Assembly: GCA_045657025.1 (NCBI GenBank) | Contig: JAZOSF010000154.1 | Coordinates: forward strand, 1-37,924 | DNA from: RGIG6307 sp045657025 | GTDB lineage: Bacteria; Bacillota; Clostridia; Lachnospirales; Lachnospiraceae | Reading direction: 5' to 3' | DNA: 37,924 nucleotides | Made by a program: the position numbers and the translations under genes | Notes under the pieces: model-generated | Databases searched by the model: none | What the model saw: only the letters and a program-made list of their open reading frames with translations | Told to the model about the DNA's origin: nothing | Part shown: positions 1-9,015 of the stretch, piece after piece | How positions within the stretch are numbered: the stretch's first letter is position 1 | Layout: each line of letters starts with the position of its first letter

Positions 1-860
1 CTGTTCATGGCCTCATTGATAACTGCGCCCCAACCTTCCTGGTAGTCACTGGTAGTCAAATAGATGTCCGCTTGTTCCATCAACGTTCTTATTCGCTCCG
101 GATTTTGATTTCCCACAAAAGAAATAACATCTGCCACGCTCAAGCTCTCTGCAAGCTTATGCATTTCGGATTCCATTTCGCCACCGCCAGCCATAGTCAT
201 ATGAAAACGGTAACCTTCTTTTTTTAGCTGATAAGCCAATTTAATCGGCACTTCCGGATGCTTCCAGTCTATCATTCTTGCAGCCCAAAGGATTTCAGCT
301 ATTCCGTTTTCCATGCTGCCCTTTTCTTCCATTAACTGATTTAAATCATACTGCTTGCAAATCGGAAAATAACCGTATTTAAATTTTTTGAAAGGATATG
401 CCAACACCAGTCTGAAATCCCCGGCCACATAAGCACCGGAGCACAAAAGATACACTTTACCAAGCCCGTATCGGGTATGATCCAAAAACTTTTTGCATAG
501 TCCTCTTGGTGAGACAAATTTGTAGCGGCCTGTTTTGTATAATCGCTCGCTATAGCGTATAGTCAACTTGCCGGCTCTTAATCGGTCATAAATATAAGAC
601 TCTTCATCCGTGCCGCCAAAAATCACCGCATCTGCATCCAATATAAGTTTCTTGTACGCGTCCGGGTCTTCCCAGTAATTTTTAACATACGGAGTATTTT
701 TCAAAATTTCTCCCCAGCCCATTTTAATACGTTCTTCTTCCATAGGCTCGGTCTGTATAAAGGTATAGGAGCCGCCTTGCTTTTGACACAGTGTATGTAA
801 CCGGTCAGATACCGGTTGCTGATGATGATTAAAATAATTTGATACAAAAACAAGTCTCAT
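1..860 (-). CDS. GT4-type glycosyltransferase, 3' end cut by window
   Basis: This is a retaining GT-B glycosyltransferase that probably adds one sugar to the EPS repeat unit on the cytoplasmic face of the membrane. The start ATG at 858-860 follows a strong GAAAGGAGGAGC ribosome binding site. The visible 286 codons start MRLVFVSNYFNHHQQPVSDR. The C-terminal nucleotide-sugar domain is recognisable from a segment starting AEILWAARMIDWKHPE, a glycine-rich MAGGGEME stretch, and the late GT4 signature around EGWGAVINEAMN at the window edge, where the acceptor and donor loop carries the usual paired glutamates. The stop lies beyond base 1, so the last part of the domain is missing here. It starts 16 bases after the preceding GT4 gene and is the most distal gene of the EPS operon that can be seen. 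The sugar it transfers cannot be read from the sequence. Confidence 0.85.
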   Translation of the reverse strand, partial: MRLVFVSNYFNHHQQPVSDRLHTLCQKQGGSYTFIQTEPMEEERIKMGWGEILKNTPYVKNYWEDPDAYKKLILDADAVIFGGTDEESYIYDRLRAGKLTIRYSERLYKTGRYKFVSPRGLCKKFLDHTRYGLGKVYLLCSGAYVAGDFRLVLAYPFKKFKYGYFPICKQYDLNQLMEEKGSMENGIAEILWAARMIDWKHPEVPIKLAYQLKKEGYRFHMTMAGGGEMESEMHKLAESLSVADVISFVGNQNPERIRTLMEQADIYLTTSDYQEGWGAVINEAMN

Positions 861-876
861 AGCTCCTCCTTTCTGA

Positions 877-2214
877 CTACTCGCAAAGCATCATAGTCTG
901 GTATATTTCCAACAAACGTTTGTTGTTTACGTCACCGTCGTGGGTTTTTCTTGCGTGTGCTTTTGCCTTCTCTGCTTTTTCAGAAGTTTCCTTTGGATGT
1001 TCAAAAGAATATATTATTGCTTCCGCCAATCGGTTACTGATAAGTTCAAACTGTCCCGGTTCCTCCGCCAACTCTACGCGGAAGCCTTCGTATATCGTTC
1101 CTTCATCCCGGGCTAGCATCGTTGTAATGCCGCCGATATCAGCTGTCACTACCGGCACACCCAAAATCATAGCTTCCCCTAAGGAATTCGGTGAGTTTTC
1201 CATAGTAGACGGGCAAATAAAAGCCTGACTCTTTAAATACGCTTCCTTCATTTGGGTTGCATTTAATTTACCTAAGAAAATTACTCTTTCTTCTAATTTA
1301 TATTTGCTGATTAATTTCTCCAAATAGGTTCCGTAAGAAGATATTTTTAATCTGCCTATCGGATTCTTACTTCTAATAATGCTGTTGCCTGCCACATATA
1401 CTTTGGCGTCCGGAAACTTTTCCAAGATCCTTGGCATTGCCTGCAGCACATAGTGAAGTCCCTTAATTGGATAATCACCTTGACTTAAAAACAATCTATA
1501 CGGCTCGCAAGTGTCCAAATCCCACTGACCGGAATAGAACTCTTTTCGCAATGTTTCTTGCATCACATGATAAGTTGCATTTGGATTCCACTTATTCGTC
1601 CAAAACTTATCCCAATGGGTACGGCCGGTTACGTGTCCGGTCCCTTGTACTGCTGCCAACTCCCACAGACCACGGTCTTCATATTTTTGCTTTTGCCTTT
1701 TTAAGCTGTCTTTTTTGATCCAATCACGAAATGTGACTTTTTGCTGCACTTTCTTTGGCAGATTAGCCATATAACCTGTAGCATATACTCTGCACAAGCC
1801 CTGAATACCTACTAGTGTACGCTGTGGTTTTCCAAAACATTTAATTGCAGCCAATGTATGCGGATATTCCGTGCCAAAGCAATGTACAATATCCGGTTTG
1901 AAATGTGTCATTATTCGGGCCATGTCTGCCTCTATAGAAACATCGTACTGCTCTGCTGCCAGCACATTTTCCCTAAAACCGTAAAACGGCACATCATAAT
2001 CTTCGTTAATCACCAGCGCATCTTGCAAAAATTCTTGCTCTTTTGCTATCGGAAATGCAATTCCCAGTTGCACTGCATGCTCTTCATTGGAAGCATTGTA
2101 CGCCAAAACTGCTTCCATCAGACCGGTAAGCCAGCCTTCTTTGTTATTCACTTCCTGCCCTAGCTTTTGGGCAATGCGCGGCAACATAATATTGCAAATC
2201 CAAAGTACTCGCAT
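877..2214 (-). CDS. GT4 family glycosyltransferase (EPS cluster)
   Basis: 445 residues, the usual size for a two-domain GT-B glycosyltransferase of family GT4. The N-terminal Rossmann-like half contains the typical DIVHCFGTEYPHT segment. The C-terminal half has an LFLSQGDYPIKGLHYVLQA start, a KVYVAGNS strand, an RVIFLGKLNATQMKEAYLKS stretch, and a CPSTMENSPNSLGEAMILG donor-binding motif with the two spaced glutamates of the EX7E pattern. It would act in the cytoplasm on a lipid-linked EPS intermediate. The ribosome binding site AAAAAGGAGC precedes the ATG. It sits 14 bases after the EpsG-like gene and 16 bases before the next GT4 gene, so it is within the operon. Linkage and donor specificity cannot be inferred. 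Confidence 0.88.
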   Translation of the reverse strand: MRVLWICNIMLPRIAQKLGQEVNNKEGWLTGLMEAVLAYNASNEEHAVQLGIAFPIAKEQEFLQDALVINEDYDVPFYGFRENVLAAEQYDVSIEADMARIMTHFKPDIVHCFGTEYPHTLAAIKCFGKPQRTLVGIQGLCRVYATGYMANLPKKVQQKVTFRDWIKKDSLKRQKQKYEDRGLWELAAVQGTGHVTGRTHWDKFWTNKWNPNATYHVMQETLRKEFYSGQWDLDTCEPYRLFLSQGDYPIKGLHYVLQAMPRILEKFPDAKVYVAGNSIIRSKNPIGRLKISSYGTYLEKLISKYKLEERVIFLGKLNATQMKEAYLKSQAFICPSTMENSPNSLGEAMILGVPVVTADIGGITTMLARDEGTIYEGFRVELAEEPGQFELISNRLAEAIIYSFEHPKETSEKAEKAKAHARKTHDGDVNNKRLLEIYQTMMLCE

Positions 2215-2228
2215 AATGCTCCTTTTTC

Positions 2229-3338
2229 CTAATTAAAAATCCAATTCAAATATGGAAGTAATCGTATATCTACATTGTACGCAGTCTTTAAAAAGAATGC
2301 GAAGTATATGGTAAAGGCACCGAATGTTCCAATCGTCAAAAAAGTCTTCCACGGACCTTTTTTCAAATGGAACAAGCAACCGCTTACCAGAAAAATTTGA
2401 AAGATACAGAAATAATTACCGATTCGTGTAACCTCCGGAATAAAAGAACCAAAGGTATTCACAACAAGTCCTGCTGCATTGGCCCAGAAATAAAACTGCA
2501 TATGTTTTCTTTCTTTGATGGCATCTTTATAGCATATAAGCGCCAAAACCAAACAACACAGACATCTTAAAATGTTAACAATGGACACCTCTCCTTTATC
2601 AAATGCCGTATTTTCGTAGTAAGGATAAAATCGGAATATGATAGACCTGTAAAAATCCTGAAGGAAAATCATAGATAATATCAAGGCACTACCTGCAACA
2701 ATTACCCACTTGTTAATTTTGATATCACAAAGGAGTCTTAACACAATATAACACGGAATTACTAAAAGCACCGACTTGTGGAACAGTGTTGCCACCAAAA
2801 TCCATGCAATAAATTTGCCATACTCCTTGCGGATAACAAATTTTGCCGCATACATTACCATTGCAATTACAAGATAATATCGAACGGTGTTTAAACTCTG
2901 AAAATAGTAGCCGTTTGTCATAAGTAAAAATACAACGCCCCAGTACCACTCTCCCTGGTCGTATACTGCTTTTACCATAAAGGCTACGGTAATAATAGAA
3001 AACAATGCAAAAATCGGGAGATAATTGTTGTATCCCAAAAGTTTCTGCATCCAATAAACAATAAAATTAAATCCGGGTTCGCTGGCAACATCACGTCCCA
3101 TATAAATCAACTTGAAATTCTCGCGATACACCCAGTAATCATTTCCTACTGCAATTCGACAAGCGCTGACACCCATCAGCAAAAGATAAATGCCTACAGA
3201 CGATGCAATATTGACAGCTTGTTGTCTATCCACGCCTGCTTTGGAAATGCCATAAATGTGTCCGGCTGCATATTCACTATTTTTTACAAAAGCTGCAAGT
3301 ATTAGAACCGCTGCCGTCAGGCTGATATAGACTAACAT
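2229..3338 (-). CDS. EpsG-like EPS polymerase, multispanning membrane protein
   Basis: 369 residues with roughly nine to eleven hydrophobic segments across the whole length. The loop sequence CRIAVGNDYWVYRENFK near residues 60-76 is typical of the EpsG family (R-x-x-x-G-x-D-Y-x-x-Y), which is thought to act like a Wzy polymerase and join repeat units outside the membrane. A later FQSLNTVRYYLVIAMVMYA helix matches the conserved R(Q)-rich transmembrane stretch of the family. The start has a GAAAAGGAGGAGCT ribosome binding site. The gene lies between a GT2 and a GT4 gene with 14-base gaps. No flippase (Wzx) is visible in the window, so export of the repeat unit presumably depends on a gene to the left of base 1. 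Confidence 0.8.
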   Translation of the reverse strand: MLVYISLTAAVLILAAFVKNSEYAAGHIYGISKAGVDRQQAVNIASSVGIYLLLMGVSACRIAVGNDYWVYRENFKLIYMGRDVASEPGFNFIVYWMQKLLGYNNYLPIFALFSIITVAFMVKAVYDQGEWYWGVVFLLMTNGYYFQSLNTVRYYLVIAMVMYAAKFVIRKEYGKFIAWILVATLFHKSVLLVIPCYIVLRLLCDIKINKWVIVAGSALILSMIFLQDFYRSIIFRFYPYYENTAFDKGEVSIVNILRCLCCLVLALICYKDAIKERKHMQFYFWANAAGLVVNTFGSFIPEVTRIGNYFCIFQIFLVSGCLFHLKKGPWKTFLTIGTFGAFTIYFAFFLKTAYNVDIRLLPYLNWIFN

Positions 3339-3352
3339 AGCTCCTCCTTTTC

Positions 3353-4168
3353 TTAACGTCTGTACAACGCTTTTTTCACTGCTTGGTAAAATCCTCCAAA
3401 CAACTTACTTTCTGCCATAGCCGTTCTCACCGGCTGAAGGCTTAAAAACATAATCATTTTATATTTGAAAATTTGTCCCTTCGTCATATACATAGAGATA
3501 ATTTCGGAATGTTCTTCTTTGGAACGAATGCGGTTTGCCTTTGTTTCGGAAAATCCGCCACCCTCATACAGTGCCAAGGTCACAGGCAACCATATCGGCT
3601 CCACTTTTTTCTTGAAAAAGCACCATAGAAAATGCTCATAGTCTGCTCGCACACGATACTTTGGCTCGTAACCGCGTTCTTCAAACAAGTTCTTGTGGTA
3701 TACACACGCCTGATGACATGGCACGTTGCGATAACATGCAAAAGCATCCATTCGCGGATTAGACTGGACCACACTTTCACGAATAGCGTCGTATACATTA
3801 CCGTAAAAAAGCTTTCCCTCCGGATACTTGTCCATTTCTGTAAGCATATTTTCTAATGCTTTATTATCATAGAAATGGTCGCCGCAATTTAAAAAGTACA
3901 AAAACTCGCCTGTCGCAAGTGCTGTCGCCTGATTCATAGCTTCATAAATACTCTTGTCTTGTATCTGATGAATATGAATTTGGTTTGCAATTTCCGCTCC
4001 GGTGCCTCTCATCCACTCCTTCAAGGCATCTATAGACCCGTCTTTCGAAAATCCGTCTTTTACAACAACCTCAAAATCCCTGGAAGTTTGTTTTAAAACG
4101 CTTTCCATCGTTTCAATCAACTTATTGCCGGCATTTAAACAAACTACAATAATACTGATTTTACTCAT
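3353..4168 (-). CDS. GT2 glycosyltransferase, WcaE-like
   Basis: 271 residues with a GT-A fold of family GT2. The N-terminus MSKISIIVVCLNAGNKL, then VVKDGFSKDGSIDAL, QDKSIYEAMNQATALATGEF and YFLNCGDHFYD, are the hallmarks of the WcaE-like subgroup. NCGD takes the place of the usual DxD metal site. The second half has an HQACVYHKNLF acceptor loop and an RADYEHFLW motif with the likely catalytic acid. Its start overlaps the stop of the upstream GT2 gene by four bases (ATGA), a sign of translational coupling. It should transfer a sugar to the EPS repeat unit at the inner face of the membrane. The donor is unknown. Confidence 0.88.
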   Translation of the reverse strand: MSKISIIVVCLNAGNKLIETMESVLKQTSRDFEVVVKDGFSKDGSIDALKEWMRGTGAEIANQIHIHQIQDKSIYEAMNQATALATGEFLYFLNCGDHFYDNKALENMLTEMDKYPEGKLFYGNVYDAIRESVVQSNPRMDAFACYRNVPCHQACVYHKNLFEERGYEPKYRVRADYEHFLWCFFKKKVEPIWLPVTLALYEGGGFSETKANRIRSKEEHSEIISMYMTKGQIFKYKMIMFLSLQPVRTAMAESKLFGGFYQAVKKALYRR

Positions 4169-4968
4169 ACATTTCCTTCTTTTTGTGCCTCGATTTTACC
4201 CCGTTTGATACCATCCAACAATAACCTAAACGCTTTCACCCAAGGGATATCTTGGCACATTTCTTTTCTCTTGGTAAATACAAAACGAAAGCCCCAAACC
4301 GGTGCCCATGCACCATACAAAAAGTGGTATAACACACCTCGGTCAAAGAAAAATTTCTCATGGTATCCTGTAAACCAGGTAGATGGTCTTGGTATCTCTT
4401 CGCCAATGCAAATCGGGCTTTTGTATATTTTCATTCCGGACTGAATTACCTGACGAATAAACAAACTGTCTTCGCCATTGCTATATGGAGCACCGCCTCC
4501 GAACAGCAGGGAAAACCTCACCCCTGTTTTGTGAAGCTTTTCTCTTCGAAATGCCATGCTGTAGGCTGGATACCTACCGCAATTCCACAAGGTGACCTCA
4601 CCCCACTCATCGTTTTGATATGTTTTACGATCCGGAGCTACTTCTACCTGAAACATAATCCCGTCTGCCTCCGGATGCGCCTCAAATTCTTGCTCTATCA
4701 GCTTTTCATATCCTTTTACATAAACGATATCTTCATCGCCAAAAAGGCAGATGTCTGTATCTGCCTTAGAAAGTGCCAAATTTCTGCTGCGACCTACGCC
4801 GCGTTCTTTTCTGTAATAAATGTCTATCGGAAATCCCGCTATTTCTAAATGCTCTTCTTTGTCCTCGCTGCACTGATTTACAATCACAGCAGGGCTCTCG
4901 AGCTGAAGTTTCTCTATTAATTCCGGTATATGTTTATCTACACAGGATATCAACAACTGTACTGACAT
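4165..4968 (-). CDS. GT2 family glycosyltransferase, divergent
   Basis: 267 residues. A GT-A-like core is visible: an N-terminal MSVQLLISCVDKH strand, a KERGVGRSRNLALSKADTD segment that matches the GT2 substrate-binding stretch, then ICLFGDEDIVYV where DED replaces the usual DxD, and later a GEDSLFIRQVIQSG motif typical of the catalytic acid helix. The N-terminal strand is shorter and less typical than in the neighbouring GT2 proteins, so it is a divergent member. The ribosome binding site AAGAGG precedes the ATG, and the stop overlaps the next start by four bases. It follows the Wzz-like gene by nine bases. Its role in EPS assembly is inferred from the operon and the fold. Confidence 0.82.
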   Translation of the reverse strand: MSVQLLISCVDKHIPELIEKLQLESPAVIVNQCSEDKEEHLEIAGFPIDIYYRKERGVGRSRNLALSKADTDICLFGDEDIVYVKGYEKLIEQEFEAHPEADGIMFQVEVAPDRKTYQNDEWGEVTLWNCGRYPAYSMAFRREKLHKTGVRFSLLFGGGAPYSNGEDSLFIRQVIQSGMKIYKSPICIGEEIPRPSTWFTGYHEKFFFDRGVLYHFLYGAWAPVWGFRFVFTKRKEMCQDIPWVKAFRLLLDGIKRGKIEAQKEGNV

Positions 4969-4977
4969 AAAAACCTC

Positions 4978-5988
4978 TTATTTTAAGTATTTTTCTAACA
5001 GCTTCTCATCAGCATCCCATAAAAGAGCACCGATTATGTTTACCTGCTGCTGTTCATAATACTGTAATGCTCTATCGATAGCGCCGCTATTATCCACACC
5101 TGACACAACTGTCATAATCGTGCCATTGCACTCGCGCAGCTTTTCTCCGGCTTCCGGACACTGTACCATAGCAGGAACTAAAATCCACTCAACCTCCGGT
5201 GCTATGTCCTTAAGATGATTTAATACGGTTGGAAGTGCCGGGGTGTCACCCACAGCAGTCACTGCTACACGCTTCAAATCCTTTACAGCAAAGGAAACAT
5301 TGGCAGCCAACTCTTCGCTCACATCTGCTCCAAGCACGGTAAACCCATGTCGCTTTTTAAGTGTTTCCGGAAGGTAAATGCTGTCATCCAATAAATACTT
5401 CAAAATAATATACATGCTTCCTGCAAACAATCCCAGCACCGCACCAAGCACAAAAGCTCTTTGGGTACGAATATCTGCTTTTATCTGCACGGCTTCTTCA
5501 GTCAACGCCTGTGTACGAATCTCGTTAATCTCTCGCTGTGCTTTGGCAAAAGTTACCAACGCTTCATCATATGCCTTAATAATTTCCATTGTTAGCGCCG
5601 GGTCTGCAGTCTTAACCGTTAATTTTATCAAGCGCACATCACTTGGTGTAGTCAAGTTAACAACTTCCGCTAATTCTTCTGCGGTAAGCTTTGTGCTGAG
5701 CTTGGAAGCCACTTGTTCCACAAACACGTCTGTGGTAAGCCAACTATTTAATGTATACTCGTTAAAATAGGAGTAAGGTTCTTCAAGAATCGGATCTTTT
5801 GCATATTCAATATAATAGGTTGCTGTAGCCTGATACTCTCTTGCCGGCGCATATACCACTTTGTATAAGTAATAACTGCCGCCAAACAAAACAGAGCCCA
5901 ATATAGTCCAAATCACAAACTGATACCATTTACCCAGCATCTTTAAAATGAACAATTTGAAATTGAAGGGTTCCTTCATGTAATCCAT
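4978..5988 (-). CDS. Wzz/CapA-like chain-length protein with degenerate kinase-like tail
   Basis: 336 residues from the ATG at 5986-5988. This start is chosen over an in-frame ATG at 6009 because GAAAGGAG lies eight bases before it. Two transmembrane helices (about residues 22-44 and 180-197) flank an extracellular domain, the Wzz/CapA co-polymerase layout that sets polymer length. The ~130-residue cytoplasmic tail is unusual. KDLKRVAVTAVGDTPALPT at about 236-254 aligns by eye with the first strand and P-loop of CpsD/YwqD-type BY-kinases, but the Walker A lysine and glycine pattern is gone. A later stretch, QYYEQQQVNIIGALLWDAD, resembles the terminal strand of the same fold. No tyrosine cluster ends the protein. 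I infer a fused pseudo-kinase. No active kinase gene is visible nearby. Confidence 0.82.
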   Translation of the reverse strand: MDYMKEPFNFKLFILKMLGKWYQFVIWTILGSVLFGGSYYLYKVVYAPAREYQATATYYIEYAKDPILEEPYSYFNEYTLNSWLTTDVFVEQVASKLSTKLTAEELAEVVNLTTPSDVRLIKLTVKTADPALTMEIIKAYDEALVTFAKAQREINEIRTQALTEEAVQIKADIRTQRAFVLGAVLGLFAGSMYIILKYLLDDSIYLPETLKKRHGFTVLGADVSEELAANVSFAVKDLKRVAVTAVGDTPALPTVLNHLKDIAPEVEWILVPAMVQCPEAGEKLRECNGTIMTVVSGVDNSGAIDRALQYYEQQQVNIIGALLWDADEKLLEKYLK

Positions 5989-6011
5989 GACATTACTCCT
6001 TTCGCACATCT

Positions 6012-7421
6012 TTATCTTTTTTCGTTCTGTTCCATAATATTGCGTTTCTGATATTCTTCTTTAAACGCAGTAACCTGTTGTGCTTCTACGCCTTCTGTGC
6101 TATCCGGCCAGAATAATATTTTTAACGTAAGAAGCATCAACTTAATATCCATCCAAAACGTGTAGTTTTCAATATAAGTCAAATCTAATTTTAATTTGTC
6201 ATAAGGGGTGGTGTTGTACTTGCCGTACACCTGCGCATAACCCGCAAGGCCGGCTTTTACTTTGGTGCGGAAAACAAATTCCGGCATGATTTCCATATAT
6301 TGCTCTATGATTTCCGGTCTCTCCGGTCTTGGCCCAATAAAGGACATGTCACCACGCAAAATATTAATTAATTGTGGCAATTCATCAATTCTCACCTTGC
6401 GGATGAACTTGCCCACCGGTGTGATGCGATTATCATTCTTGGTTGCCAGTCTGGCTACACCATCTTTTTCGGCATCTACGCGCATACTGCGGAATTTCAT
6501 AATTCCGAATTCGCGCATATCCTTGGTACAACGAGTTTGTTTATAAATAACCGGGCCGCCATCATACAATTTAATCACAATAGCGGTAAGCAACATAATC
6601 GGTGATGCTAACAACAGTAAAATGGCAGAGCATATAATATCAACTGCTCTCTTCATAAATCGTTGCTCAATGGTAAGAGAATATTCTCTCGTAAGGAAAA
6701 TCGGTGTATCAAAAATATGCATTTCCTCCGCACCGCCCAAAATAACATCGGACAACTTTGGTAAGATATAAACACGAATTCCCTTTCCGTAACAAAATTT
6801 ATAAATAGTATTGCGGCTGGTCACATCAATATCACCAATCACAATAGCATCATAACGCTCTACTACTTCTTCACAAATTGCATTAATTCCTTCGGAAATA
6901 TTCATGCATTTGCAAATATCATATTTGTCCTTGCGGCTTTCAAACTTGCGAATCAGGTCTTCGTACGGTCTGTCCCCATGAACTAAAAGCATTTTTCTTG
7001 GAGCAAACAGCATTTTATATACCCGTTGCGCAACTAACGACCAGCAAATTACGCCCGCACACTGTATCAAGGTCATCACAAGAAATGGTCTCGGATCCAT
7101 CAACCAAAAATACATCAACGAGTCCTGGCCGTAAGTAATCACATTAACAACCAACGTTGCAAACACTTGTGAGAACAGAACCTCTGCCGTTCTAAGATAT
7201 CCGATATTTAATCCACCATACATGCTGGAAAAAGCAAATATCAAAATGGCATATACTGCTATTGCAAGATAATGACCTTTTTCCGTAAACCACAAATGCG
7301 GTCTAATTGCAATACTGATTTCTGTCAACCAGAACCAGCCATAAATCACTGTCTCAAAAGCTATGGTAATCAGCGAAAAACCAATTACAATTAATCTTTT
7401 AAATGAACCCAATCCTCTCAT
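6012..7421 (-). CDS. Polyprenyl-phosphate sugar-1-phosphate transferase (EPS initiating enzyme)
   Basis: 469 residues from the ATG at 7419-7421, preceded by TGAGGAG at four bases; an in-frame start at 7469 would overlap the upstream gene by 40 bases and has no ribosome binding site. Four to five N-terminal transmembrane helices are followed by a nucleotide-binding-like middle and a C-terminal bacterial sugar transferase domain. The domain starts with the membrane re-entrant segment KRAVDIICSAILLLLASPIM and continues through GGPVIYKQTRCTKDMREF, KFRSMRVDAEKDG, VRIDELPQLINILRGDMSF and IGPRPERPEI. These are the WbaP/CpsE-type signatures. The enzyme moves a sugar-1-phosphate to undecaprenyl phosphate and so starts the repeat unit. 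It follows the GT2 stop by eight bases. Confidence 0.95.
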   Translation of the reverse strand: MRGLGSFKRLIVIGFSLITIAFETVIYGWFWLTEISIAIRPHLWFTEKGHYLAIAVYAILIFAFSSMYGGLNIGYLRTAEVLFSQVFATLVVNVITYGQDSLMYFWLMDPRPFLVMTLIQCAGVICWSLVAQRVYKMLFAPRKMLLVHGDRPYEDLIRKFESRKDKYDICKCMNISEGINAICEEVVERYDAIVIGDIDVTSRNTIYKFCYGKGIRVYILPKLSDVILGGAEEMHIFDTPIFLTREYSLTIEQRFMKRAVDIICSAILLLLASPIMLLTAIVIKLYDGGPVIYKQTRCTKDMREFGIMKFRSMRVDAEKDGVARLATKNDNRITPVGKFIRKVRIDELPQLINILRGDMSFIGPRPERPEIIEQYMEIMPEFVFRTKVKAGLAGYAQVYGKYNTTPYDKLKLDLTYIENYTFWMDIKLMLLTLKILFWPDSTEGVEAQQVTAFKEEYQKRNIMEQNEKR

Positions 7422-7429
7422 GTGTCTCC

Positions 7430-8188
7430 TCACACTCTTCTCTTTACTGCACGCCAAGCCCAAAAACAAAAGTTATATGCACTAAAAAGTATGCTTAATT
7501 TTTCTTCTTTGCGGTATAAATTCCATATTCGACGCAACGCTTCGATTTTGTTGGATGATAAACTGTTGCTCACACGTCTGTATAAAACCAAATTTTCTTG
7601 CAATCCGTATGCCAATATGCCGCTTCGTAAAATTCTCCACCAAAGTGCTGTGTCCTCACTTTTTACGGAAGGCATATGAAGCTCGCTTCTGTCAATCATC
7701 TGCGTGTCAAACATAACGGTAGAAGTAAAAATTGTGGTATTTTGTAAAGCTTCTTTGTAACAAATAGTTGCAGGAACTTTGACTACCTTGCCGGTGCCCT
7801 TTCCTAAAACATCTGCAAACTCGTACCCGGTGAAACTAAATGCAGCCTGCTTTTCCTTCATAAATGTAACTTGCTTCTCTAATTTGTCCGGCATCCACAA
7901 ATCATCCGAGTCCAAATAGGTCACAAAACGTCCCTTGCTAAGGTCCATTCCATAATTTCTGGCACCTGCCGCGCCAACATTTCCTTCCACAACGTGAAGA
8001 ACTATTCTGTCATCAGAAAGCTCTTGTAAATACTTCTTTACAACTTCTCTGGTGTTGTCCACAGAACCATTCTCAATCAATATAAGCTCCCAATTGGTAT
8101 ATGTCTGATTCAATACACTGTCTATAGTAGCCTCAATATATTTTTCCACATTATATACAGGCACTATAATACTTACTAATTCATTCAT
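7430..8188 (-). CDS. GT2 family glycosyltransferase
   Basis: 252 residues of family GT2. The N-terminus MNELVSIIVPVYNVEKYIE, followed by SVLNQTYTNWELILIENGS, NVGAAGARNYGMDLSKGRF and TYLDSDDLWMPDKLEKQ, shows the nucleotide-binding strand and the metal-binding DSDD site. A later KSEDTALWWRILRSG motif supplies the likely catalytic acid. The start overlaps the stop of the preceding membrane protein gene by four bases (ATGA). It belongs to the EPS operon and precedes the initiating transferase. Its donor and acceptor cannot be read from the sequence. Confidence 0.92.
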   Translation of the reverse strand: MNELVSIIVPVYNVEKYIEATIDSVLNQTYTNWELILIENGSVDNTREVVKKYLQELSDDRIVLHVVEGNVGAAGARNYGMDLSKGRFVTYLDSDDLWMPDKLEKQVTFMKEKQAAFSFTGYEFADVLGKGTGKVVKVPATICYKEALQNTTIFTSTVMFDTQMIDRSELHMPSVKSEDTALWWRILRSGILAYGLQENLVLYRRVSNSLSSNKIEALRRIWNLYRKEEKLSILFSAYNFCFWAWRAVKRRV

Positions 8189-9015
8189 TTTGCTAATAAA
8201 TCCTTTTTCATAATCCCCATATGAGAATCTGTCAAACGCACAAATTCATATTCCGGCATATCGCTCATGATTTCTAACCAAAAATCCGGCACAACAATGC
8301 AGTCCGCTTTTTCTTTATTAATCAAAGTAACCAGCTCATCGCATTCTTCGGAAGGTAATAAATCGTCAACCAAAAGAGTATAAAACTCCCATTCCCAGTC
8401 ATATCCACTGTTAATGTAACTGGCTGCCTTGCCGTTCCATAAATCTCTTCCATACATCGGTTTCCATGCAGGTTCATAAACTCTTGCATACTGAAGTATC
8501 TCCGGTGATGCTGCCAAAACAACTGCCTTATCACCAACTATCTCATACAATGCCTCAAACACTTCTGCACTTTCCACAGGAATACCATGCTCATCTGCCT
8601 TCTGTCTTTGGTCAAATCCATGGAAGTTTGTGGCAACAAGTAAAAGTACCGCCACCAAAAAAGCACTGATCATAGCCCGGGCCACTTTGCCGAGGCGTAG
8701 TCCCGGAATTCTCTGCTTGCTAATATAAGTATATAGTTCCACGCCCCCGATACTTAACAACAGTGTGATCGGAAAGAGTTGTTGTAAATCATTCCAATTA
8801 TAAAATGGTGTGTAACCCTTCAAAAGTACAATTGCAGTCACCGGAAATAAAACCAACACACCAAGCACAAGACTAGTTAATAACCATCTGTGTTTCTTAT
8901 ACAAACCGGTCTTCAGCCCAATCATAAGCACTGCTGCGCTCAAAAGCCAAAACATCCCCTGACTCTCTTTGAAGACCACTATACCATTTAAAAATCTACT
9001 CCATTCAAGCTGCAT
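8185..9015 (-). CDS. Membrane protein, second half of a DUF6077-like pair
   Basis: 276 residues. About four hydrophobic helices occupy residues 18-150, and the last ~110 residues form a soluble domain with KAVVLAASPEILQYARVYEP and an EKADCIVVPDFWLEI segment, probably outside the membrane. The start overlaps the stop of the gene upstream by 11 bases and has a TGGAGG ribosome binding site inside that gene. The pair together is about the size and layout of single-chain DUF6077-type membrane proteins found near polysaccharide clusters in Clostridia, so it may be a naturally split version. That family assignment is by memory of the pattern and is moderate. Function is unknown; a role in EPS sugar transfer or export is only inferred from position. 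Confidence 0.6.
   Translation of the reverse strand: MQLEWSRFLNGIVVFKESQGMFWLLSAAVLMIGLKTGLYKKHRWLLTSLVLGVLVLFPVTAIVLLKGYTPFYNWNDLQQLFPITLLLSIGGVELYTYISKQRIPGLRLGKVARAMISAFLVAVLLLVATNFHGFDQRQKADEHGIPVESAEVFEALYEIVGDKAVVLAASPEILQYARVYEPAWKPMYGRDLWNGKAASYINSGYDWEWEFYTLLVDDLLPSEECDELVTLINKEKADCIVVPDFWLEIMSDMPEYEFVRLTDSHMGIMKKDLLAK

Noticed and set aside
4360..4848. A 162-codon open frame on the plus strand
   Set aside because: It lies wholly opposite a well-supported GT2 gene, has no ribosome binding site and no recognisable domain; it is a shadow frame.
5989..6009. Longer start for the Wzz-like protein
   Set aside because: The extra codons contain the ribosome binding site of the ATG at 5988.
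7422..7469. Longer start for the initiating sugar transferase
   Set aside because: No ribosome binding site, and it overlaps the upstream GT2 gene; the ATG at 7421 has TGAGGAG.
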